DNA of 64,000 nt, from assembly GCA_020226215.1 (NCBI GenBank), contig CM035232.1, forward strand, positions 77,618,130 to 77,682,129, written 5' to 3'. The position numbers were made by a program, and so were the translations under genes. The notes beneath the pieces were generated by a model. That model worked only from the letters and a program-made list of their open reading frames with translations, was not told the DNA's origin and made no database searches. Origin of the DNA: Sindora glabra (taxonomy: Eukaryota; Streptophyta; Magnoliopsida; Fabales; Fabaceae). Shown here piece after piece: positions 1 to 10,394 of this stretch (position 1 is the first letter of the stretch; every line of letters starts with the position of its first letter).

Positions 1-1700
1 ATTTAATTGTGTTTTTGGAAGTTTGGAATAATGTATTACAATGAAATTTAGGAAGTATTGAAATGTACATTAAAATTTGGACACTTCTTTCATGGTTTAG
101 TGTATGTGAAGGAAGTGAAGAATGCATGAAATTTAAGAAAAATGATGGTATTCTAATAAGAATTATGATATGTATTTATGTAGAGCAAGAAAGTGGCAAG
201 TTGGAAAGGCAAAGGAATTGTAGTGAAATTTCTAAGTAAGGGCAAAGGAATCATCACTATTGGAAGCTTTTAAAAGGTAGTTAGCTTTATCCTTAAACTC
301 TATTTTCCATTTATATATTTTTTGTATTTTATACCATTGTTTGGAATGTGTATGAAATTGCTATGTGCGCATTTCGGGAAGACAGTAAAATACTGTGTGT
401 GAGGCTTATGGCTCGAGTTCCCCGGGATGATAATGAAATTGTTGTGTGTGGTACCTATAGCCCGAGTGCTGTGTGCGTGAGGCCTAGGTCGGTTGTCAGT
501 GATGGCCATCTAGATATCTATATGAGTCCTTGAATGGGCTTGATAATTGCTATGTGTAGTGCATGTTTCTTACAATGGTATGAAATGGTGTGATAAATGA
601 TTATTTGATTTTGGAAATGTATAATTTATTTGCTTAAGGATCTAGAATGGCTTAATATATTTTTCTTGCAATAGCTAGCTACTAGGAAATTTTTTTTCTT
701 ATATTTCTATATTGTTTACTAGCCATTTCAAGGGATACTTTCAAAGGCCCTCTTGACAAGAAAGAATAATGTCTTGAAGTAAGAATAATGTCTTGAAGTT
801 GCATTAGAATGTTCATAGAGTTTATGATGTTAGTATGTATTGGATATGTATCTTGTAAGTTGAAATTTTTGTATAATTATGTGACCCTTGCCTACGTTGT
901 ATGAAATACATGAATTTGAGGTATTATGAATTAGTTTGGATTAGTAAGCCTTTAATATGCAATGCATGTGAAGTTAGAAAAATGACCAAATGAATAGTAA
1001 ATAACCAAATGAACAGTGAACTTGTAGGGCAGTAAGCTGAGTATGTTTGTAGGGATTTTTTGCTTAGATATGATGCTCTAAAAATTATGAAAAAATTCAG
1101 GAGTGAACTTCATTTATTTATCATCCTCTATGCCAAAATTTAACTTAAAATAAGCTCATTTGCTATGGGAAATTATTACACGTTTTGGACTTCCCTGTTC
1201 CTGTCACAGTGCTGAATACAAATTGTAACTTAGTATTCTGAAGGAGTAAATGGATGAGTTTTGATCTGAAATTTTTATGGCAAGTATTTAACATGTTATC
1301 AAGTCTCATACCAAATTTGAGCTTAATCGGAGTTGATTTACCCCCTTAACTAAGGGCTTACTTTTATAGTTATAAATTCTGGACAACACTAGAATAAGAA
1401 TACTTTGCCATGAATTTTGAAAAGACAAATGATGTCTAAATTATGTCAATTTTTTACAGGATGAAGTCAATGATTAGAAGGTTCATGGGAACAAATTTCA
1501 TAATTTTTGGAGTTCTACAAAGTAGTTTTTCATATTTTTGAAATTGGTTCAGTAATTTTAGAAATAAGCAGAAAATTTTTGAAACTCAGAATTTGTAATA
1601 TTTTATTTCACAGAATCTTAAATTGGCTTCAAAAAGACCTAATTGTGCAACAATTGCCTATTTAATGAGAAGTAAGGTGTTAATAAGTAAGGGAGTTACA
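1..1700 (+). repeat. Truncated gypsy-type LTR, 3' portion, family shared with the solo LTR at 26240-28800
   Basis: The stretch reads in the same order as the reverse complement of 26240-27240. Shared landmarks are the 'agctttatccttaa' segment near 285, the 'gggaagacag' repeat near 376, the 'ttgcttaaggatct' segment near 631, and the final 'aagtaagggagttaca' ending at 1700. The solo copy ends in the same way, which sets this LTR's CA terminus at 1700. The 5' end lies outside the window. No primer-binding site follows 1700, so this is a solo LTR or a 3' LTR. Relative to the solo copy it carries roughly 700 extra bases between about 960 and 1650. The short ORFs at 300-533 fall in repeat DNA and are not taken as genes. 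Confidence 0.75.
762..799. repeat. 19-bp tandem duplication
   Basis: The unit 'aagaataatgtcttgaagt' occurs twice in succession (762-780 and 781-799). It lies inside the LTR at 1-1700 and is not seen at the matching place in the 26240-28800 copy, so it is a local slippage event. Confidence 0.9.
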
Positions 1701-2225
1701 ATCTTTTCCATTTAAACTTTATAACCAAAGTGGATTAATGTGAGTAAGGTGTTTATAATTCATCTAGCGAACATATTTCTGTCCTCCAATAGGATATCAC
1801 AAAGTGCTTATGATGATCATTGTATGGAACACCTAAGAAATGGTACATCAAAGCTTTGTTCATTTGGCAGTGGAGATAAAAATAAGACACCAATTAAGGT
1901 TCATAGTAATCACTGAGACCTAAATGGGGGCTCATTACTCTCAAATTGTCTTTAGTAACCTTTCCTTTATTGATAGAGAGTGTATAGACCGTAAAAGCTA
2001 TGCAAGTGATGCTTGGATTGTGTGAAATCATGGGTAAGTTATGTTTAATGGTGTGAAGAGGGGAATAAACTTTATATTTGGAGTTATTATGCCTAAATAG
2101 GTTAGGGCTTGGTTTATTGTTTTCTTTTAACTTTTTGTATCCTTGTAAATATGAATAAACAAAGTTTGATTACCTTTTCATCTTCTAAATCTAATATCCA
2201 TGCCTTTCTGTTTTTCATAGTTGAC
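1701..2225 (+). pseudogene. Array unit 1, 3' half only, unknown family
   Basis: This is the truncated first unit. Around 1823-1880 it encodes, with stops, a stretch resembling 'MVHQSFVHLAVEI', which matches the central peptide of the next units (for example 'MTHPNFICFASKIV' in unit 2). The shared 'ttattatgcc' site lies at 2084-2093 and an AATAAA at 2154-2159, in the position expected of a poly(A) signal. The 5' half was replaced or removed at the junction with the LTR at 1700. I do not recognise the protein family. Confidence 0.45.
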
Positions 2226-3480
2226 ATAAACTACCTCATAACAAAAGAGTAATTAATATGGTTTATGACATATATACCTAGTGATTAGCTAAAATATTAA
2301 TCAAAGGCTTATAAATGGCTAAATTTACCTAGTAATTCTACTCACTGATTTTCCTTTTGCTAAACTTTGAGTTTCTTTTCTTTCCTTTTTTTAATATCAT
2401 GACCTAACCAAGTTCCTTAGTGTCTAAGATCTTAACTACTAAAAGAAGTGAAAGTGAAATAATATAAGGTATTTATAACAAGTCTGAATTTCTTCCTTTA
2501 TGCAATTAGTCATTTAATAAAAATTTTTAGAGTCCGCATAAGTGATAAGGCCCACTAGATCAATTACCTAAGGAAGGATGTGGGAAATTCATTATTATTT
2601 TCATTATCTTCAAAGAGCTTGTATTATTTGGCTTAGTATGTATCATGAGGCTTAACAAATTCACTCTTTATTTAACATCATGTTGATAATCCTGATTAAA
2701 ATGTACAAGAAACACAGGTACCTTTGCCAATAAAGGATGAAGGAATGCCCTTTGATCTTTCCATTAATCTTTAGCAAATTTAAGCTTTCACATATTAATG
2801 GAAGAAAATGAAGCTTGGTTCTTAAGTACTCATAATGTTACTTATGATGTGAATTATTTGTATGGTCATCCTTATATTTTTATTCAATCCTATCTTATTC
2901 ATCTGAAGTTTGCTATCTTGGTGAAAAAGCATCACAATGATAAATACGATGAAATATTTAATAGATGGAAGACATATTTAGAGCTAGAAAAGGCACTTCT
3001 AATTCTAGTGTCCTATCATTCACAATGGGTGAACATTACTTTATGGAATTCTAGGGGCATGACTCACCCCAACTTCATTTGTTTTGCTAGTAAGATTGTG
3101 TCGTAATACCATATTCATGTATTGATATCAGTAGAACATGTTTCGAAGGTTTTCATTCTATATTTGTTATGGATAATTTTTTTTGTGAGTTTGGAAATAA
3201 TATGACTTAAAAAAGTTCATAAGGGAAGCTTAGATCTTATAAAATTAGAAGGATGTTCTTATCAAACACACTAAGAGAGGATGGTATTTTCTTGAAGGGA
3301 CAATCATGCTATAATGGGTCTGATTTTAATTTTGACTATTTTTTATCCCACTATATAAGATTGTAATTATGCCATATCTTTTTTCTGCTATTTTCATATC
3401 CTAATTATGTCTCCTTACATTCTTTATGTAATGAGCAATAAATTTAACCTTTTATCTGTTCATTTAGTTTATTGAAAATG
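2226..3480 (+). pseudogene. Array unit 2, longest readable copy, unknown family
   Basis: A TATA box at 2310-2316 precedes an ATG at 2399, whose third codon is a stop. The best-preserved stretch is the 102-codon open frame 2798-3106. It starts MEENEAWFLSTHNVTYD and ends with 'VNITLWNSRGMTHPNF' plus about ten residues. That last segment is the most conserved peptide of the array; the frame itself has no signal peptide and no motif I can name. AATAAA follows at 3437-3442. The 2798 start is only an internal Met; reading frames upstream are broken. It could be a relic of a plant gene family or of a transposon-encoded protein; nothing visible decides between them. Confidence 0.45.
2310..2316 (+). 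promoter_or_regulatory. TATA box of array unit 2
   Basis: TATAAAT, 89 bp before the unit's ATG at 2399; the position matches the TATA boxes of the neighbouring units. Confidence 0.4.
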
Positions 3481-4700
3481 AATTGTTATCTTTTACCTAC
3501 ATAAACCAATTTGTAGAAAAAATAATTAATGGCACTAATTCCTCATGTGCCATAAGCATTGATGAAAGAACACCTGAAGTATTATATATTTGGGCTTCCA
3601 CACTAGATTTTTCACTACAAACTTGAATAATCTCTCCAAAAAACTTTAAATGGAAAATTATTTTTTTCAATCTTTCTTAAGGTTATCATGGCTACTTCAA
3701 GTTCTAATTCTCATTCAGTAGAAAGCCCTACTATAAATGAGGTTAAAAGAATGCAACTAATGTGGGGAGTATATGATGGTTGAACTTTCTTTTGACTATT
3801 CCCTATCTTTCTTTTTCAGATGTTTGAGAATCCCTATGAATGTGAAAGGCTATCAGTGCACCTTTTAGAAGAACTATGATTAGAGATTTGTCCTTATATT
3901 TACTATTTAAAGGACAACATTTTTGTTCCTCTAACTACTTTTAAGAAGGTATAACACATCCTATCATTTTCTATCAACATGGGGATAACCAATAATAGAG
4001 CAAATTATGGACACGTTTGCCATTACTAATGATAACAAAAGAAATTCCTAAAAACCCTACCATAGATCTTAATCCTAAGTTATCATTTAAAGATTAGTAG
4101 GACTTGATTCAAGCCTGTTGGGTTAGCAACCCTAGTATCTATCATAACTTTAATTTTCACTATAGCAGTCCTTCTCTATTTTTTCACTTTTGCTTTACCA
4201 ATTTGGAGTTGCCATAAGGATAGAGAGTTATCTAGGTGATTCTCTTTGCATGAACCATAACTGGAGAATACAAATTACTTCTTTTGCTAACTCCTCTACC
4301 TCTAGTGGATTTTTAAGCTGAAAATGTTAGGATAATGATATGGAATGTCAAAGCATAACACATCCAAGCTTCTTGAACCTAGCTATGGAAGTAATGACAA
4401 GATAGTAGCGCATGTGTTGATAATTACTAAGATGTAATTAAAGGGTATAAGTTCAATCATTATTATGAATAACTTTCCATTTGCTAACTTTGAAGAGCTA
4501 TAGCTGAAAAGTTATATGAGAGTTGCTTGGGTATTCTAGAATTAATGGTAGGTTCCTATAGTAGATATTCAAAAGAGCAACGATTTGGTAATAGGAGTTA
4601 TTATGCTTGAGTGGCACTGATTCCTCTATTTGTTTTTTTTTTATAACCTTTCCACAATTAGTAAATTATATCTTCAATAAATATGCCCTTTCATCTAGTA
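3481..4700 (+). pseudogene. Array unit 3, unknown family
   Basis: A TATA-like box (TATATAT, 3584-3590) lies 104 bp before the ATG at 3688. The frame opens with a Ser-rich N-terminus, MATSSSNSHSVESPTINEV, and stops after 31 codons. Another stretch near 3820-3950 reads 'MFENPYECERLSVHLLEEL', stop, then 'LEICPYIYYL'. The conserved central peptide appears near 4339 as 'ITHPSFLNLAMEV'. The 'ttattatgctt' site is at 4598-4608 and AATAAA at 4676-4681. There are several stops and at least one frame change. Product unknown. Confidence 0.45.
3584..3590 (+). promoter_or_regulatory. TATA-like box of array unit 3
   Basis: TATATAT, 104 bp before the ATG at 3688; the weakest match among the units. Confidence 0.3.
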
Positions 4701-4851
4701 ACTTCTTGCATTCATAACATTCATTTGCTTCTTTAATGTGATGCTTTGGTGTCCTTCTCTAATGAATTCATTAATAAGATAATGTTTTAATGCTAGTGAT
4801 GTTTCTTTGCAACCAAACATTGTGAAGCTTAGGAACAACCATTTTCTTTAC

Positions 4852-4858
4852 TATAAAA
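4852..4858 (+). promoter_or_regulatory. TATA box of array unit 4
   Basis: 'ctataaaatg' context, 124 bp before the ATG at 4976. Confidence 0.4.
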
Positions 4859-5509
4859 TGTTAAGTTTCTTTCTCAATTATTCATTTCATATCTCAAGTA
4901 TACTTAACTTTTAGTTAAACAAACCTCTTTTTCAAGTAACTCCAATATTTACTTCTTTAATTTTCTTACATAAACATGTTAAGCCAAGGCTCTAATTCTT
5001 CCTATGAAATTAAAGCAATTGAGGAAGTTGTTGAGATGACAGCCAATGAAAGTCATCAAAGTGACAACTAAAGAGGTTAACAAAGGACTAGCTAATCTTA
5101 TGGACATGTATGCTTGTCCTAAAGAGCTAATCTTGGGGTTTTTTTGTGTCCAAAATTTTATAGCTATTAATGACAATTAATTTGTCAATTTGAGATGAAA
5201 TGCATAGTAAGCTCCAAGGCCAATAGTTCAGTATAGTGAGCAATTAATATGGAATATTCACCCTTGGGAGCACTTTACTCAAACGGGAATGGTTGTTCCT
5301 TTATCCCTTCACTAAGAGAACTTGTTAATGCCACCTTTTATTTACTAGTAAGGAAACATGTCATGTGAGGCTTAGTCAAGTATGTATAAATATCTTTACA
5401 TGTGGAAAGGTAGGAAGCTCAGATTAACTTGACATTGGATGATCTTTATTGAGCCACTTCTTGATATTGGTAAGACAACATGATGGTGGAATGACTTTAC
5501 TTTGAGGAT

Positions 5510-5595
5510 TATAGTTTGGAAATTCAAGGTGGGAATCTTTGTTTCTACTTATTATAGTTTAGAAATTCAAGGTGGGAATCCTTATTTCTACTTAT
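5510..5595. repeat. 43-bp tandem duplication within array unit 4
   Basis: 5510-5552 is repeated as 5553-5595 with a few substitutions; both copies contain 'aaattcaaggtgggaatc'. It is absent from the matching part of unit 5 and so arose after the units separated. Confidence 0.9.
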
Positions 5596-6110
5596 ATGAA
5601 ATTCCTACCACCTTCCTTGTTTGTTTAAATTTTTTATGGTGGTAAGATAGTATTAGGAAGGTCTCTACTTGTATTAGAACCACGTAACCATTAGTTTGCA
5701 AGAGGAGTGGGTTGCAAAGAGACTAATATTAGCATTTGAAATGTTAAAGGGGTAGTTCATCTAAAATTTCATAGCTTATGATGGAAATGACTTGTTGACA
5801 TCAACTATCAATCTTAATTGTAATAAAGACCTACATTAGAGGTACTTGTACTAGATCTGTGATTGATGAGCTTTCTTATTCTGAAAGCAAAATAATAAAA
5901 CTAGAAAACTTTTAGGGTGGAGCTTGGATTTGGTGGTATAAGGATGCAATGGTTGTAGATTGCAAATGATACGATATGAATTTCTATGAGGGGACTATTA
6001 TGCCTTATCACGGTTGACAACCTTTTGTATTTTTAATTTCTCTTCATTTTCTATTATAAATAATGACATGTAAATGATACCTTTAAATGAACTTCACTCC
6101 CTGTCTAATG

Positions 6111-7400
6111 TCAATTCATGTGTTAAACATTATTCCCTAGTTGCTTTTATTCATTTAATTATTCCACTAAAGGCGATGATGCTTCATTTCTTTTTGCTAC
6201 ATCCATATATAAGCATGCCCCTTTAATAATTGGATTGATTTTCATTTGTTGTAATGCTTCAAGAACTATTGCTTAGCTACCTATAAAATTCTATACTTTC
6301 TCTTTAACTATTCACTTCAAAACTTTGAATCTTCCTCAATATCTCTAAGTTAAATACTTTTACATGAAACATTACACTATCTCTTCTTGTACTTTTTCAA
6401 AAATAGTAATCATCGGCTTTAGCTTTTCCCATGCACTGAATCCTAATAAGAATGTATTAGCTTAGGGATTTTTGAAGGGTCAAAACTTTATTTCCCTCAA
6501 TATTGGCTATCTTTACAACATCAAGAGAAATCCATGTAGGCTTACACACTAATGGATTATTACATAACAAAGTCAATGTGGGAATTTAGCCTTTTCCGTT
6601 GCTAAAGTCATACTAGGGTGGCGATTCCGTTGATTGATTTTAAGAAAAGTGAATATGTGCCTTGCTCTTAATTCATTTTAGGGATAATCTTGATTAGAAA
6701 CTATTAGCGCATAACTCCCTTTGCCTAGAGAAGGAAAAGATGTTCCTAATGACCTTATTTAAACCATTTTGACTAAGTTTTTTTCCAAGAATGGTAAATG
6801 GAATGAGTGTGGTACAACTTCATTATAGGGATATTGACTTGGACTTCAGCAGTGACACTTATTCTTACTTCTTAATCTATCATATTCTTGCCACTTTCTT
6901 GGTTTGTTAGAGAATTTTTATAGAGACCAAGAGACATGGTCCTAGCGAATATAGAGGTCAAAATAGGATGCAAGTGCACTTTTGGCAATAGTGGAATGGT
7001 CTAAGATAATGTGGTAGGGTTCAAAAGAAGTTAACATTAGTGTTTGGAATTCAAAAGGTGTAATGCATTAAGCTTCTAACATTTAGCAATGGAGATGACA
7101 TTTTGTTACTAGCTTTTAATAATGAATGTCATTGAAATCTACCTTGGAGGTTACTGCTCTTGGTTTGTAAAAGACTTGAGTTAAATTCATTTGAAAGGAT
7201 TATTACTCTCTCCCTTAGATGATTGGCTTGCATTCTATAGTACCTTTTTTTTGGACATTTTGCTTCATTGTGCATTATGCTACCATATGTCCTTCGTACA
7301 CTACACAATTAATTTTTACATGTAAAAATGAAAGATATCATTTTTATTTTTTTTAAATAAGCATGAAAGATAGAAAAATAACTTATAATATTGATATCTT
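6111..7400 (+). pseudogene. Array unit 5, unknown family
   Basis: TATAAAA at 6282-6288 lies 82 bp before an ATG at 6364. An alternative start at 6431 would give a longer leader. The reading frame is closed quickly by stops. The central conserved peptide reads 'VNISVWNSKGVMH' near 7032-7070, clearly matching 'VNITLWNSRGMTH' of unit 2. The 'cattatgcta' site is at 7273. The unit is broken in all frames. Function unknown. Confidence 0.45.
6282..6288 (+). promoter_or_regulatory. TATA box of array unit 5
   Basis: 'ctataaaatt' context, 82 bp before the ATG at 6364, nearly the same context as in unit 4. Confidence 0.4.
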
Positions 7401-8086
7401 AGCATATGGAACTAAAATTCTTAAATTTAAATGAAAAAAAATTAGGATAAGTATTCTTTCTTCTTCATTAGAGTTCTACATTTTGATTGTTTATGCTTCC
7501 ACCCTTCTTGTACATATGATGCATGCCTTGTGTTGTCATGGAGAACACATACAAACCAATCACTTATGTGACACCTTGGCTATAAAAATTGACCTCCAAA
7601 TTTCAATCTCTTTATGCATTCCTTTCTTCTTCTTTACAATTTCTTGCTTTCCAAACTTCCTTCCAACCATGAGTTTTGTTAATAGTGACAACACTTACCT
7701 TCTAGCTTTAGAAGAAGAAGAAACGAGTCTTTTCCCTTCCTAAGTATAAGGATTCTACTAAAGAAGAATGTTTTTTGAATTCATGGAGGATATGTTGAAT
7801 TTTTTACACCAACATCTAATGACTAGAAATGGATGGTTAATTGCTACTCGCTCTTTTAATTAGTGACCTACTTGAATGGGAGGCTCTTAATGTCCCTCTA
7901 AGCTTACTTACAAGTTTGTTTAATGGAGGATTTAAGGTGATGGAAGTTGTAGATTTTACTCGCCTCACTACATTAAAGGTGTGGGAACATTAAATACAAG
8001 TTTAGAGAACATCCATATTTTGCCATCCTACCACTATCCAATGCAATAAGAGTTCACTTGCACTATTATCTAGCATTTTACAAGTA
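7401..8086 (+). pseudogene. Array unit 6, 5' half, cut by the solo LTR
   Basis: TATAAAA at 7581-7587 lies 88 bp before the ATG at 7669, which opens MSFVNSDNTYLLALEEEETS and stops after 24 codons. An upstream overlapping open frame (7483-7743) runs through the promoter region and is probably accidental. A later stretch reads 'EWEALNVPLSLLTSLF', then 'VDFTRLTTLKVWEH', near 7875-7990. The 3' half is missing or unrecognisable beyond the LTR inserted from 8087. Confidence 0.4.
7581..7587 (+). promoter_or_regulatory. TATA box of array unit 6
   Basis: 'gctataaaaatt' context, 88 bp before the ATG at 7669. Confidence 0.4.
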
Positions 8087-9617
8087 TATTAGGTTTCACA
8101 TATTTCTTGTAATGCAACAGAAAATAGATTTTCAAAATTATGTGATGTGAAACCTTCCCACAGATCAATGTGCAAGGATATAAATCAAGAATCAAAGATC
8201 ACCTCTTGAAGTGTAAATTCGAATCACAAGCATAATCAAGTAAGAGTGCCTTTACAATATCCAAATGGAATGAATAATGACTTCTCAACCTTTACGAATC
8301 TACTAGGATCTGTCTCTCATTCAAAGGACTAGGGTTTAGTGCAGTTTTAGTAGGTTCTTTTGCAGTTTTTGATGGTGGCAATTTTATTTGTTTTCTTCAT
8401 TAAACAATGACACCTTTATGTCCCTTTTATAAAGCTAAAGACACAACTAGGAAAACTGTATCTAATTTTAATTCCACTTAACCACTAATACATTATCCTT
8501 AATATAGTGAGAATGAGGAGAGATAGGGCTTATTCATTAGTTATCTAATATTGCTTTAATATTAATAACATTATATCATAATATAATTATCTAATATCAA
8601 ATAGTATAATTATCTAATATTACTTTAATATCAAATAATATATATATACATAATAATAAGCCCAATTAATAGATTTTTAGTTTAACTAAAAACTAATTAA
8701 TTACTGTCTCATTCTTACTCCTTTTGTATGACTTTATAGGTTCCTACTATATTGGTAATAACCCATCAGTGAACTATAGATAATAAACGGTATGTAGCAA
8801 TACATCACTATCACCTAAGTAGTAAGAATGTCTGTGATTTGACATTTATCAAATGTGTGATCAATGCTTTGTAACATGGTCTTGGTCCTTTTTGTAATGA
8901 TATCCAAATCGAATGAGAGGCATGGAGCGTTCATCCTCATTAATGTTTAGTTTATATTTCTTAATACTAAGTAGACTAACTTAAGCAAACAATCAATATC
9001 ACATATTGATCCATTTGAGCACGGTTATGCATTTTTAAGTCTTACTCAATCAAGGGGTCCAAAGATATCACTCTTTTATACAGGAGGAACAAAATCTCAT
9101 CTACATCATTCACTTCTCTTTGCATGATTCGTGACGTACTCAATCAACGCCCTGCACGTCATCACAATTAAAGGTGACACAAGACAACATTAAAGTGTAT
9201 GACCCTTCATGTAAGGAACTATAGTGACTTCAGATCAAAGGACTATGTGTATTGTGGTCACATGAGATAGCTAATGACACATGATAATCCATGTAATATT
9301 CTCATAGCAGGTCAATCCAGTACATCTGTTCACTAACAATATATCTATGTATTAACTTGATATCATATATCCATGATTCATAATCATAAGTCATCGTACA
9401 TGATAGTCTTAATGTATTATTACTCCTTTTTTTGTAATAATATTCAACTATAGATATTTTAGGAATAGTAAAATTATTCCAGGAATAATTATTATATTAA
9501 GTTATAAATTGTACAAATATTAAAATAAAATATAATAGTTGTATTACCTAAAATAACATGTAATGCATTGTGCGTTATTACAATCATCTTATGATCGACT
9601 TCTAAGACACACATACA
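8087..9617 (-). mobile_element. Solo LTR, Ty1/copia, diverged member of the 37292-46657 family
   Basis: Read on the minus strand it starts TGTATGTGTGTCTTAGAAG and follows the same order as the copia LTRs: the 'atgattgtaataa' start region, 'attcctggaataatttta', an AT-rich palindromic middle, and a TATA box (RC of 8424-8431). It lacks any internal region. The outer ends have decayed (TG...TA instead of TG...CA) and no target duplication is convincing (aagta against ataga). It is the most diverged of the four LTR copies in the window. It interrupts the 1.3-kb array. Confidence 0.8.
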
Positions 9618-10394
9618 ATAGAGTCCATGATACAATTCTTTTATTCAATGGAAAGTTCTTTTCCAAGATAGGGTAAATGCAATTAGTTTACTTATGTTGT
9701 ATCAATCTTTGCCATTAATGTTATCTTTTCTTAAGGTAGCATGGAGCATCCTTCCTCTAACAGTGGCATTTGGTATTTGAGAAAAGTGCTTCATCCTAAC
9801 ACTAATTTTATCATCATTCAATTCATGCATCGAGAGTCAATGTCTATGCTTATGTTAAGAAAGATACATCTAATAGAGTTATGAGCTTGCATGATTGTAA
9901 CCACACTTTCTTTTAATGATAAAAAGCTAACCTCAACCATAGGTGCCACTAGTGGAATATGGATTTTATGGAATAAGGAGACTGCGTTAGTAAGGGTCAC
10001 TAAAAAGAGAGATCATCATCTCACATACTTGTTACCTTTTGTAGCTTTAGTTAACTTGAGATTTTTTCTTTCAAGAAACTATTTTACTACTTTCCTTTAA
10101 GTGATATTTGTCACAATCCTTTTTGTTTATATGTGTGTGTGTGTGTGTATGTTTTTTTTATATGTCACTTTATCTTAATTTTAAATTATGAATGGAAAAT
10201 AATATGGCTATATCCATGAACTTTTTTATTATGCATAATCTTGCAATGCGTAATATCATTCCTTCTTTACATATAATATCTCTTAATAAACTTGAAATTA
10301 GATAAACCTATCTCAAATCTAGTCTTTGGATTAGACAGCACATAATAACCATTTATAGTAACCTTGCTAACTATATAGCTTTTCCCACTTTTGA
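9618..10394. other. No gene recognised; possible continuation of the interrupted array
   Basis: This is AT-rich DNA between a solo LTR and a gypsy relic. At 9741 an ATG opens 'MEHPSSNSGIWYLRKVLHPN', faintly like the Ser-rich starts of the array units, but the spacing does not fit the array period. The open frame 9891-10100 contains 'SGIWILWNKE', which faintly recalls plant LINE endonucleases. Neither is enough to call a gene. A short (TG)n run lies at 10132-10148. Confidence 0.4.

Larger units (their letters stand above)
4701..6110 (+). pseudogene. Array unit 4, unknown family
   Basis: TATAAAA at 4852-4858 lies 124 bp before the ATG at 4976. The frame begins MLSQGSNSSYEIKAIEEVVE, aligning with the Ser-rich start of unit 3, and stops after 32 codons. 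The segment 5110-5160 aligns with 6456-6500 of the next unit, and 5583-5625 aligns with 6866-6910. The central peptide near 5735 is degraded. This unit is about 100 bp longer than the others, partly because of the 43-bp tandem duplication at 5510-5595. No AATAAA is evident after the 'tattatgcc' site at 5996. Confidence 0.45.
1701..8086 (+). repeat. Tandem array of degenerate ~1.3-kb gene-like units
   Basis: Three independent landmarks recur in fixed order with the same spacing. ATG starts lie at 2399, 3688, 4976, 6364 and 7669 (steps 1289, 1288, 1388, 1305). A 'tatggaat'-type site lies at 1823, 3042, 4339, 5735 and 7043 (steps 1219, 1297, 1396, 1308). An 'attatgc' site lies at about 2086, 3367, 4600, 5997 and 7275. 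The units are strongly diverged. The array is cut on the left by the LTR ending at 1700 and on the right by the solo LTR starting at 8087. Gene array, long-period satellite and transposon-derived array all remain possible. I favour a decayed tandem gene family because each unit start has a TATA box and several units have a poly(A) signal. Confidence 0.6.

Noticed and set aside
2798..3106. 102-codon frame as an intact gene
   Set aside because: It is the best-preserved piece of one array unit; the frame upstream is broken and the first ATG of the unit is followed by a stop.
8082..9622. Target duplication around the solo LTR at 8087-9617
   Set aside because: Flanking 5-mers aagta and ataga do not match; ends are too decayed to fix the border.
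9891..10100. 69-codon frame with 'SGIWILWNKE', faintly like a plant LINE endonuclease
   Set aside because: One short phrase only, no following endonuclease or RT motifs within several kilobases.
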